Shown here piece by piece: positions 7,870 through 15,416 of a stretch of 18,735 bases of DNA (position 1 is the first letter of the stretch; the number at the start of each line of letters is the position of its first letter). The notes beneath the pieces are model-generated. The model searched no databases and was not told the origin of the DNA. It saw only the letters and a list, made by a program, of their open reading frames with translations. The DNA is taken from assembly GCA_029259675.1 (NCBI GenBank), contig JAJDES010000129.1, positions 1 through 18,735 on the forward strand, in the 5' to 3' direction. The position numbers and the translations under genes are program-made. The stretch is from Planctomycetota bacterium. GTDB lineage: Bacteria > Planctomycetota > UBA1135 > GCA-002686595.

Positions 7870-10740
7870 TTACTGTCCGTTCGCTTCCAAACTCGCAAAC
7901 TCTTCGATCGCGCTGAACCAATCCAGGCTGGGGGCTTCCATGACACGCAGTGTTTGGCCGCCGTTGGCTAGGTTGGCCGGACAAATCTCAACACACGTGC
8001 CGCAACCGATGCAGCGCTCTTGCAAGGTTGTGATCCAACGCGGGTCTTCGCCCTCGTACTCACGATTCGCGCCGGTGGGGCAAACGTCCACGCAAGCTGC
8101 GCAGTGGATGCAGGCGGCCAGGGGGCCCTTTTCGCCCTCTTCCCGCATCAGCAGGAAGCGCGCGGATCCGGGCAATGCAGCTTCTGCTCGCTTGATATAG
8201 CCGCCCGGACGAATGTCCAAAAAGTCCTGCACGTAGCTGGGGCTCGAGCGCAAACGTTCAAGCAACAAAGTGTGTCGCTCGCGATCGGGTTGCTTGCTGC
8301 CGTTGGCCTGGGCTTGCATGTGATCGTAGAGGGGCAAGTGCGGAATCCCAGCTTGGCAAACTTCTTCACAGTTGCCGCAGCGCATGCATAGGTCGAGCAA
8401 GGTTTCGCCCGTCGCCCCCATGGATTCACCGGCGTAATTCGCCTCTCCCAAGTGCGTCAGCATTTGCGGCAAACGAATCTTCGATTCATTGAAGATCGGG
8501 CAAACCGAATTGCACTCACCGCAATTGACGCAATTGAGCGCTCGCGATGCGGCCAAATCGCCGTCGACGGCAGTGCTTGCCGGGAGGGGGCTTTCGCCGG
8601 CGCTCGCTCCACGCCCCTCGGCAGGGCCGCCGAGCTGATCCGCAAGTTTGCGCAGGGGTTTCACGAACAGCGGCGAGGCGTACATCAAATGGCGCAGGAA
8701 GCGAGTTCCGGGAACCATGGTCGCGCGCACGAGCATGCCCAAAACTCCGCGCAAACCCATGTCGTATACGGCGCCGCGCCCAAGCAAGTGGCCGGGATCC
8801 GAGCGGCGCTTAGTCACTTCGAGTTGACGCCTTTGCTGACCGTCGTACTTGCGACCGAAGTGAGGGGCTTGCCAGCGACCCAAAACGTAGGGCTTGCCCT
8901 CGAAGCGCTGCTCCGCGAGATCCAAGAAGGCCGGCGCCAACATCAGATCAATCGCAAAGGATCCGCGCCGATGGTCCACCAAGTAGGCGGCCAGAACCAG
9001 CGCCAGATCGTCGGCCAGGTAATAAACTTCGGCGTCAAACTCTTGACCGATGTTGCGCGACATGCGATCCGCCGCGTCCATGAAACCGGCCACATGCCTG
9101 CGCGGCATAAGAATTTCTGCCGCCAGCAGTCCGGGCCCAAAGCGTTTGCTTTGCTGCGGGCGAAAGCGTTCGCTCGCAAAGCGTGCGCCCTCCTCATTGG
9201 CAACTTGCGGGTTGCCGGGGCAGTGCTGAAGTTCAGCAATTAAGGCCTGACCCGCTGCGCTGCCGAAGAAGTCCAAAAACAGGTACGCCTTGGCTCGATC
9301 CAAATCGGGCTCGGGTGCTTCATGCCCCAAATCGCCGGCAGACAAAATCTTCTTCCAGGGCAGTTGTTCGTCGCCCGAGAGCTTGGACTCCGTTTCGCGC
9401 CAGGGGCGTCGATCCTCTTCATTCCACACGCGCTGCATGTGATGCAAGTGGGATGCGGAGACCAGGATCAGGTCGGCCGGAGCATCGAGCCCGCGCGCCA
9501 CTGCCGCGCAGGCCCACTCAACAGCTGCGTGTGCATCCGCTTCGCTATCAAAGGCCAATAGGAAGGCGGATATTTCCTGTAGAGCCTCGGTATCGAGCTC
9601 CAATTCGCCGATTAGGGCCAATTGCCCTTCGCTGCCTGCAACCAGTTCGAGGTCCAGGCACTCGTAGCTGTGGGCGGAAAACCAAGCTTCTTTCTCGGCT
9701 CCACGCAGGACTTGCTCGGTTCCAAGGGGGCGCAGGCCGCCGTCGCGATCGAGCCAAATCATCTCGCCGCGGGGGAGAATCAAACGGGCGGATCGAACCA
9801 CATCGAGGGCCCGTCCGCGTGCGTAGGCATTGAGCCCGATGCCGCCACTGGCCAGCCAACCGGCAAAGGTTCCACCGAGATTGGATGGAAATACCGGCAG
9901 GGCTCGTCCCGCTGCGCGCAATTTGGCGTGCAGGGGGCGCATGCGCACGCCTGCGCCGATGCGAACGGTCTGCTGCTCGGGAAAGATTTCGATCCCATCC
10001 AAATGGGATAGGTCGAGTACCAAGCCCGCATCTGCGGGAACGGCCCCACCCATGGCGGTGCTGGCCGCACCGCGGAGGGTCGTCGGCACGTTGTTTTCGC
10101 GGGCCCAGATCATTGCGAAGGAAGCTTCGCGCAGGGATTTGGGCAAAAAAACCAGGTCGGGGACGGCGCTAGTCAACCGACGAGTGAAGAGCTTGCCCAT
10201 GTACACGTTTTGGTCGTGATCACATTCCTCGCGCAGGAATTGGTTGGTGATCACGCGTGCGGGCAAATCGAGACGCGAATCCTGTTCTTGACCGTCCGGT
10301 TGGGGCGTCGGCATGCCCTGCAGGGCCTTCAGCAGCGAGGTCGCCAACTCGCGCGTCCGCGTGGGCGCCTCGCGCTCCTGCGGAGCCTGCGCCTCATCGA
10401 TAAAGGCGTGCAAATCGGGCACGGCGTCTGTGGCTTCACGCGCACGCTCCGCGGGCGAAAGGCCTACAAATTCGTCGAGGGAACGTCCGAGCAGGCGCTT
10501 GAGGACGGACGATTGGGGGGATCCCGTAACGGTCGAAGGCAAATGAACTTGTGCAGCGTTCCCGGTGGGGCGGTCGGCACGATTTAGCGTAATGGCAGTG
10601 GACCGCTGGATTCGACTGAGCAAGGTCGCGCGGTCGCCGCCAAAGATAGCGCTCACGGCCGAGGGTAGGGCTGCGGATTCGAGATACTCGCGCAAAGACT
10701 TCGGGCGCCGGCCTCTCAAGGTGGCGATTGCCAAATTCAT
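7870..10740 (-). CDS. FAD / multi-[4Fe-4S] oxidoreductase (GlcD-like domain plus four cluster motifs)
   Basis: A 956-aa protein. Residues 1 to about 165 are an unrecognised, partly low-complexity region. Residues about 190-360 form a PCMH-type FAD-binding domain of the GlcD / FAD_binding_4 kind (LRGAASTAMGG, VLDLSHLDGI, NLGGTFAGWLASGG), followed by an FAD-oxidase C-terminal-like part to about 650. Four CxxCxxCxxxC motifs start at Cys737, Cys785, Cys877 and Cys910. The first pair resembles GlcF/succinate-dehydrogenase-type ferredoxin spacing; the last pair is a compact two-cluster ferredoxin. I see no CCG (GlcF/HdrB) repeats and no NAD(P) Rossmann motif. Family knowledge points to dehydrogenation of a 2-hydroxy acid or similar, with electrons passed along Fe-S centres. 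The gene lies 72 bp upstream of the glutamate-synthase-like gene, so the two probably act together. The substrate is unknown. No clear Shine-Dalgarno precedes the ATG. Confidence 0.85.
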   Translation of the reverse strand: MNLAIATLRGRRPKSLREYLESAALPSAVSAIFGGDRATLLSRIQRSTAITLNRADRPTGNAAQVHLPSTVTGSPQSSVLKRLLGRSLDEFVGLSPAERAREATDAVPDLHAFIDEAQAPQEREAPTRTRELATSLLKALQGMPTPQPDGQEQDSRLDLPARVITNQFLREECDHDQNVYMGKLFTRRLTSAVPDLVFLPKSLREASFAMIWARENNVPTTLRGAASTAMGGAVPADAGLVLDLSHLDGIEIFPEQQTVRIGAGVRMRPLHAKLRAAGRALPVFPSNLGGTFAGWLASGGIGLNAYARGRALDVVRSARLILPRGEMIWLDRDGGLRPLGTEQVLRGAEKEAWFSAHSYECLDLELVAGSEGQLALIGELELDTEALQEISAFLLAFDSEADAHAAVEWACAAVARGLDAPADLILVSASHLHHMQRVWNEEDRRPWRETESKLSGDEQLPWKKILSAGDLGHEAPEPDLDRAKAYLFLDFFGSAAGQALIAELQHCPGNPQVANEEGARFASERFRPQQSKRFGPGLLAAEILMPRRHVAGFMDAADRMSRNIGQEFDAEVYYLADDLALVLAAYLVDHRRGSFAIDLMLAPAFLDLAEQRFEGKPYVLGRWQAPHFGRKYDGQQRRQLEVTKRRSDPGHLLGRGAVYDMGLRGVLGMLVRATMVPGTRFLRHLMYASPLFVKPLRKLADQLGGPAEGRGASAGESPLPASTAVDGDLAASRALNCVNCGECNSVCPIFNESKIRLPQMLTHLGEANYAGESMGATGETLLDLCMRCGNCEEVCQAGIPHLPLYDHMQAQANGSKQPDRERHTLLLERLRSSPSYVQDFLDIRPGGYIKRAEAALPGSARFLLMREEGEKGPLAACIHCAACVDVCPTGANREYEGEDPRWITTLQERCIGCGTCVEICPANLANGGQTLRVMEAPSLDWFSAIEEFASLEANGQ

Positions 10741-11169
10741 GCCACTTAGCCGGGACCGACAGGTCGAGTGGAGTTTTGATTCGGATAGCGCTGCCCGCAG
10801 AGCAACAACATGGGCTGACGCGCCCGCATGGGCGCTATGGAGACTGGGACTGAGTTGGGAAGGCGAGGCGCGCCTGCATAGCTTGAAAAGTGCTCAAGTT
10901 GATTGCAGAGCGGTACTTGCGGCCGCCATGGGAGCCCAGGGCCCGACCGAAGTTGGCCATTCCAGTCGGATTGGAAAGGGCGGCGTGGGCAGGCCACAAC
11001 CTTCTGCCGGAAAAGAGCAAGAGCCGCGCAATCGCTCGGTTGAAGCGCCCCGGGCGTTTGTGGAAGTCGTGACTCACGGGTCCGTCTCCCCAAGCCGCCG
11101 CGTCGACAAGCGCGCCTCTTGTCGTTCGGTTCGCTAAAATTGCGCGGTCCTCGGGGGATCACCACTCGC
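10741..11169. other. Divergent intergenic region between the oxidoreductase operon and the BRCT-MerR-TPR gene
   Basis: These 429 bases separate two divergently read genes, so promoters for both are expected here, but I see no convincing -35/-10 pair. A perfect GC hairpin (gcgccc, gcat, gggcgc; 10820-10835) and a 10-bp palindrome aggcgcgcct (10866-10875) are present. Open frames on both strands cover the stretch, but their products are rich in Arg, Pro and Ser without recognisable motifs, so I treat it as non-coding. Confidence 0.5.
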
Positions 11170-12336
11170 ATGAATTTCCACTTCACACGACTCGCCGATC
11201 GCGAGATTTCGATCACGGGCAAGCTGGCTTGCATGTCTCGCGAAGTGGCTATCGCTCGGATTGAGGAGGCGGGGGGCGCTTACATCGCATGTCCGCGCAA
11301 GGACACCGATTTTTTGGTGCTGGGGCAGGGCGCCCTGCCCCTGGGGGTTGATGGGCGCCTGACGCGGAGCCTGCGGGTGGCGCGCAAGCTAATGGGCGAG
11401 GGGTCGGGTATCACCATTGTTCCCGAAGAGGAGTTTTTGACTGAGCTGGGCATGGAGGAGCACAGCGAAGGTCTCGAGCGACTGTATTCGACCGATCAAA
11501 TGGCTCGCCTGCTGGGGATCTCGGCCCGGGCGCTGCGCAGTTGGGTGAGGGCGGAGCTTTTGCGACCTGCTCGGATTGCCGGACGACTGTACTTTTTTGA
11601 TTTTCGGCAATTGGCTCGCGCGCGCACATTGCTTGCCTTGAGCGCCCAAGGAGTGAGGCCGGCGCGCATTCAGCGCAGCTTGCGAGAGTTGGGTGGTTGG
11701 TGGGAGGATCCCACGCCCAACCTGTCCGAATTGGCCGCGCTCGAAAGCGGGGGGCCTCTGTTGGTTCGCTTGGAGGACGGCAGCCTGGCGGAAACGTCCG
11801 GACAGTTGCGACTGGACTTTGATACCGCCGGCGAAAAGCGTGCAGCGCTTGTTTCGCTGCCGCGCAACCGCGAAAGCGCGGAGGTTTGGTTTGAGCGCGG
11901 AATTCGCGCGGAGGAATGCGATCGGCACGAGGAAGCGGTTGAGGCCTATCGGCGAGCCTTGGAGATCGAGCCCGATCAGCCCGAAGTTGTGTTCAATCTC
12001 GGCAACGCTCTGTATGCCTTGAATCGCAAGGAGCTCGCGGCAGAGCATTTCTATCGCGCAGCAGACCTCGATGCCTTCTACGTGGAAGCTTGGAACAATC
12101 TCGGCAACGTACTCGCAGATCTTGGGCGTACGCAGGATTCCCTGCGCTCCTTCCGACGAGCGCTAGCGATTGAGCCGTCGTATGCCGACGCGCATTACAA
12201 TTTGGCGGAAACGCTGGCAGCCGCAGGCGATCAACACGGGGCGGTTGAGCATTGGCGCATTTTTCTGCGCCTGGACCCGGATGGAACCTATTCCGAATTG
12301 GTGCGTGAACGCTTGGCGCCCTTTGGGAACGGATGA
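11170..12336 (+). CDS. BRCT - MerR-type HTH - TPR fusion protein
   Basis: A 388-aa protein with three modules. Residues about 12-95 resemble a BRCT domain of the DNA-ligase kind: ISITGKLACMSREVA, then an EEAGG turn, TDFLVLGQG, and a closing VPEEEFL. Residues about 106-175 are a MerR-like winged helix (YSTDQMARLLGISARALRSW, then LLRPAR.AGRLYFFDF and a helical LLALSAQGVRPARIQRSL). Residues about 237-372 are four consecutive 34-residue TPR units with the usual A-x-Y/F, N-L-G and D/E-P spacing. It therefore probably binds DNA through the HTH and partners through BRCT and TPR. No effector-binding domain of classical MerR regulators is present. The ATG at 11170 is preferred over a TTG at 11119 because the BRCT fold begins soon after it. 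The target genes are unknown. Confidence 0.85.
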   Translation: MNFHFTRLADREISITGKLACMSREVAIARIEEAGGAYIACPRKDTDFLVLGQGALPLGVDGRLTRSLRVARKLMGEGSGITIVPEEEFLTELGMEEHSEGLERLYSTDQMARLLGISARALRSWVRAELLRPARIAGRLYFFDFRQLARARTLLALSAQGVRPARIQRSLRELGGWWEDPTPNLSELAALESGGPLLVRLEDGSLAETSGQLRLDFDTAGEKRAALVSLPRNRESAEVWFERGIRAEECDRHEEAVEAYRRALEIEPDQPEVVFNLGNALYALNRKELAAEHFYRAADLDAFYVEAWNNLGNVLADLGRTQDSLRSFRRALAIEPSYADAHYNLAETLAAAGDQHGAVEHWRIFLRLDPDGTYSELVRERLAPFGNG

Positions 12337-12372
12337 GATCGCGTCGCTTTGGTGCTCCTTAGAGCAGCGCCA

Positions 12373-15060
12373 CTAGCCGGCAATGCGCAGCGGATCTTCG
12401 CCTGTTGCGGCCGTTCTCTTTTTCGCAATTTCCGCTTCCCAGCGCTTGATCACTTCCTCCAGTTCAACCGGACGAACTGGTTTGGAAATGAAATCATCCA
12501 TGCCCGCTTCAAGGCAGCGCTGCTTATCTTCGGATAGGGTGTTGGCGGTCATGGCAATGATGATGGCTTGGCTTTGCTGTCCATGCATGCGGCGAATTCG
12601 ATCTGTGGCTTCGATCCCGTCCATTTCCGGCATCTGAAGATCCATCAAGATCAGATCGAATTCCACCTGGGACATCTGCTCGATGGCTTCGAGTCCGTTG
12701 CCCGCAAGTGCCGGCCTGAAACCCATGCGCTCGAGAAAGCTGACAGCGACCCGTTGATTGACGGGATTGTCCTCTACCAAGAGGATGCGCAGACCCCTCT
12801 TTTCTGCGATCGGATCCACTGCTTGGGTGTCTTGATTCGCCGGGGTAGAAGATTCGCCGGCGGCGATGCTGCGCAGGCAATTGAACAGATGCGTATTTCG
12901 CACGGGTTTCACCAAGCATGCGAAGGCGCTCTTGTTGAGTGAGCCGCGGCGCATATTCGCTTTTCGAATGTTCAACAGTATTAGTGGCGGCAAGGATTCC
13001 ACCGGATCCAGCAAACTGGAAATGTCGCTGTTGCTCTCTTCAGCAAGGGAGGAGTCGAGCAACACAGCCATGTAGTTGCTTTGGCTCGTACTCATTTCTT
13101 CCAGGAGGCGACGTCCCGTGTCGATGTCGCCGGCAGAATCGCAGCGGATGCCCCAGAATTTCAGTGAGCGGATCAAGCTGTTGCGAGTGGCTTCATTTTG
13201 CTCAAGGATGAGAACGGACTTGTCCTTGAGCAAGGGGGCGTCGGGGTTGGGAAAAGAGCAACTGTCATCAGCACACTTGAAAGCGGCGGTAAACCAAAAG
13301 GTGCTGCCGCGGCCAGGTGTCCCACTTGCACCGATCTGGCCGCCCATGAGTGATACCAATTGCTTTGAAATCGAAAGCCCCAAACCCGTGCCTCCATAGC
13401 GGCGCGACATGGTTTGGTCCGCTTGGGTGAAGGCTTGGAATAGGCGATCTGCCTGCTCGGCTTCGATGCCGATGCCCGTGTCGCGGACCTCAAAGCGTGC
13501 GGTAAATTGGGATGCTCCATCGAGCTCGGGAGTGATTCTGACTTCAATGTGTCCACTAGATGTGAACTTGACGGCATTGCCGACCAAGTTCAGAAGCACT
13601 TGTCGCAAACGGCTGGGGTCGCCGCGCAAATTGGTGGGAACTTGCGGGTCCACATTCGCCACGAGTTCCAGACCCTTTGCGAATGCGCGCACGCTCAATA
13701 GGTCGAGGACTTCCTCCAGCACACAGCGGATGTCGAGATCCAGCTCTTCGAGTTCGAAATGACCGGATTCCAACTTGGAGGCGTCGAGAACGTCATTGAT
13801 GAGCGTTAACAGGGATTCGGCGGAGGTGCGCAACAACTCTCCAAATTCGCGCTGCTCTTGATCCAAGTCGGTTTCGAGCATCAGGCCGGTCAACCCGATG
13901 ACACCGTTCATGGGTGTTCGAATTTCGTGGCTCATGCTGGCCAAGAAATTACTCTTGCTGCGCGCGGCGGCCTGTGCTTGATCGCGGGCCAGCTCCGTTT
14001 CCTTCGAGCGTCGCTTGAGTTGCAAGAGGTAGCCAACCAAGAGTGTTGTCAGGCTCGATCCGAAAATCAGAACCATGGTTCCGAGCCGCGTATCGTACTT
14101 CAGGTAAAACTCGTGCGTTGCGTGACAGGTCAAAAGCCACTCGCGCTCGGCGATTGCCAAAGTTTGGCCAACTGACAATGAAGGACAATCGTGGCCCGCA
14201 AGCGTCGGGTTGTAGTCGCGGCCGAATTTGCTAAGCGATACGGAAGCGACGTGCTCGTTGCGGGCGGTCGCATCGGTCAAAACCAGTTGCAGGCCCGATA
14301 GCGGCAAATCTGCAAGGCTGGACGACAGCAGCTTGTCCACCCGAAAAACGGCATGTACGAAGCCCTTTAGGTTGCGGCGTCGATCCTCAAGACTCGCCGT
14401 GGGCATATGTTGGTCGTAGACGGGCAAGTAGACCAAGCTCACGGCCTGCTCGTTGTCAAACCAGATACCGTCTGAGCACGGTGACGCGATAGCCATTCCC
14501 GTGTCGCGCGCGCGCTGCATCGCCTTCAACTGATCGCGTTTGGATCCCAAGTCAAAGCCAAAAACATGCGAGTTGCTTGCAATCGGCTGAGTGTAGGCGA
14601 TCGGGAAGTATTCGTGGCGTTGACTGACGGGGTGCACTTGATCTGCTCCCGCTTCCTCCCAAACGCGGTAGTTGGGGCGGCCAGCGTTGTGCATGGAGGC
14701 TTCAAAGGCCGCAAGCTCGTCTGCATGCACTCGAGGTGTCCATTCCAATGCTTGTATGCCGGAATCCGATTCGAGCAAGTAGCGCGTAAACGTTTCGAAC
14801 TCGTCAGCATCTACATGTTGCGACGCACGGAAGAACGAATTGAGTGCTTGAATCGCCTCGAGCCCGTAGTCCAATCCCGATTGCAGTGCGAGTCCACTCT
14901 CGAATGCTTGGAACTCAACCTGTTCGCGCAGGCGCTTCTTTTCGAATTGCTTGGCGCCGAAGTAAAGCAGACCGGTAACAAAGATGCCCAACCCAGCGGC
15001 CACGAGCAAAGCTGTGTACTCGTGCGCATGCTTCAATCGGGGGACGAGCTGAGATTTCAT
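12373..15060 (-). CDS. CHASE-domain hybrid sensor histidine kinase with two receiver domains
   Basis: About 895 aa and membrane-bound: transmembrane segments lie at about 14-36 and 320-340 and flank a periplasmic CHASE sensor domain (ALEWTPRV, HEYFPIAYTQPI, GFDLGS, LVYLPVYD). The cytoplasmic part has a HisKA domain with phospho-acceptor H378 in SHEIRTP, then HATPase_c with N box (NLVGNAVKFT), G1 (DTGIGIE), F (LFQAFTQAD) and G2 (GGTGLGLSISK). A first receiver-like domain follows (about 630-745) with D669 but an altered acidic pocket (LILEQNEA). A second, canonical receiver has VEDN, D807 in LMDLQMP and SKPVRP. No HPt domain is visible, so phosphotransfer must continue to a separate protein. 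CHASE ligands in other bacteria are small molecules; the ligand here is unknown. A TTG at 15096 has a better Shine-Dalgarno (AGGAATAGGGGG) than the ATG at 15060, so the true start could be 12 codons upstream. Confidence 0.92.
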   Translation of the reverse strand: MKSQLVPRLKHAHEYTALLVAAGLGIFVTGLLYFGAKQFEKKRLREQVEFQAFESGLALQSGLDYGLEAIQALNSFFRASQHVDADEFETFTRYLLESDSGIQALEWTPRVHADELAAFEASMHNAGRPNYRVWEEAGADQVHPVSQRHEYFPIAYTQPIASNSHVFGFDLGSKRDQLKAMQRARDTGMAIASPCSDGIWFDNEQAVSLVYLPVYDQHMPTASLEDRRRNLKGFVHAVFRVDKLLSSSLADLPLSGLQLVLTDATARNEHVASVSLSKFGRDYNPTLAGHDCPSLSVGQTLAIAEREWLLTCHATHEFYLKYDTRLGTMVLIFGSSLTTLLVGYLLQLKRRSKETELARDQAQAAARSKSNFLASMSHEIRTPMNGVIGLTGLMLETDLDQEQREFGELLRTSAESLLTLINDVLDASKLESGHFELEELDLDIRCVLEEVLDLLSVRAFAKGLELVANVDPQVPTNLRGDPSRLRQVLLNLVGNAVKFTSSGHIEVRITPELDGASQFTARFEVRDTGIGIEAEQADRLFQAFTQADQTMSRRYGGTGLGLSISKQLVSLMGGQIGASGTPGRGSTFWFTAAFKCADDSCSFPNPDAPLLKDKSVLILEQNEATRNSLIRSLKFWGIRCDSAGDIDTGRRLLEEMSTSQSNYMAVLLDSSLAEESNSDISSLLDPVESLPPLILLNIRKANMRRGSLNKSAFACLVKPVRNTHLFNCLRSIAAGESSTPANQDTQAVDPIAEKRGLRILLVEDNPVNQRVAVSFLERMGFRPALAGNGLEAIEQMSQVEFDLILMDLQMPEMDGIEATDRIRRMHGQQSQAIIIAMTANTLSEDKQRCLEAGMDDFISKPVRPVELEEVIKRWEAEIAKKRTAATGEDPLRIAG

Positions 15061-15340
15061 AGGGGGAGCGCCAGGGCACTCTTCAAATCGACTCAAGACC
15101 CCCTATTCCTGAATCATCGAATCCGTCTTGGCTACTCAGTCACGCCATCTATCCATAAGCGGGAATCGAATTGCGGCATTCAAAGTCGGCCCATCCGGCC
15201 TTTGGAGTGGGCCGAATAGTGCTTTGATTCGCCTTGGATGGCGCCCGGACATTCCCAACTGGGCGAATACCGATTTTGGGAGACCCGCTTGACGGCAATT
15301 TCGCAACCCTTCCCTGCGGCAAAGCCCGGTTCCAAGAACG
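15061..15340. other. Intergenic stretch upstream of the histidine kinase
   Basis: No gene is supported here. It should hold the kinase promoter and the end of the transcript of the upstream DUF1513-type gene. An inverted repeat with 8-bp arms, tcggccca (15186-15193) and tgggccga (15208-15215), encloses a 14-base loop. No T-tract follows on the minus strand, so an operator or a weak terminator are both possible. The tandem repeat next to it is listed separately. Confidence 0.4.
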
Positions 15341-15416
15341 GCCTTCCGGGCCTAGCCAAGCCTTTTGGGCCTAGTTAAGCCTTCTGGGGCTAGCCAAGCC
15401 TTCTGGGCCTAGCCGA
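15341..15416. repeat. Four-copy 19-bp tandem repeat spanning the stop codon of the DUF1513-type gene
   Basis: Four head-to-tail 19-bp units occupy 15341-15359, 15360-15378, 15379-15397 and 15398-15416, with consensus gccttctgggcctagccaa and one to four differences per copy. Each unit contains cta, which is TAG on the minus strand. The unit at 15398 supplies the actual stop codon (15409-15411) of the upstream minus-strand gene. Because 19 is not a multiple of three, successive units place TAG in all three minus-strand frames. Confidence 0.9.

Noticed and set aside
8452..9243. 263-residue plus-strand open frame opposite the FAD/Fe-S oxidoreductase
   Set aside because: Antisense shadow of a gene supported by FAD and Fe-S motifs; Arg/Gln/His-rich product without family features.
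10746..11234. Minus-strand open frames of 162 and 80 codons in the divergent intergenic region
   Set aside because: They overlap the start of the BRCT-MerR-TPR gene or lack a ribosome binding site, and the products have shadow-like composition. The 80-codon frame (10835-11077) is the least implausible, but I cannot support it.
12353..12366. Small hairpin tgctc-ctta-gagca between the convergent BRCT-MerR-TPR and kinase genes
   Set aside because: Only five base pairs and no T-tract; too weak to call a terminator although the position is right.
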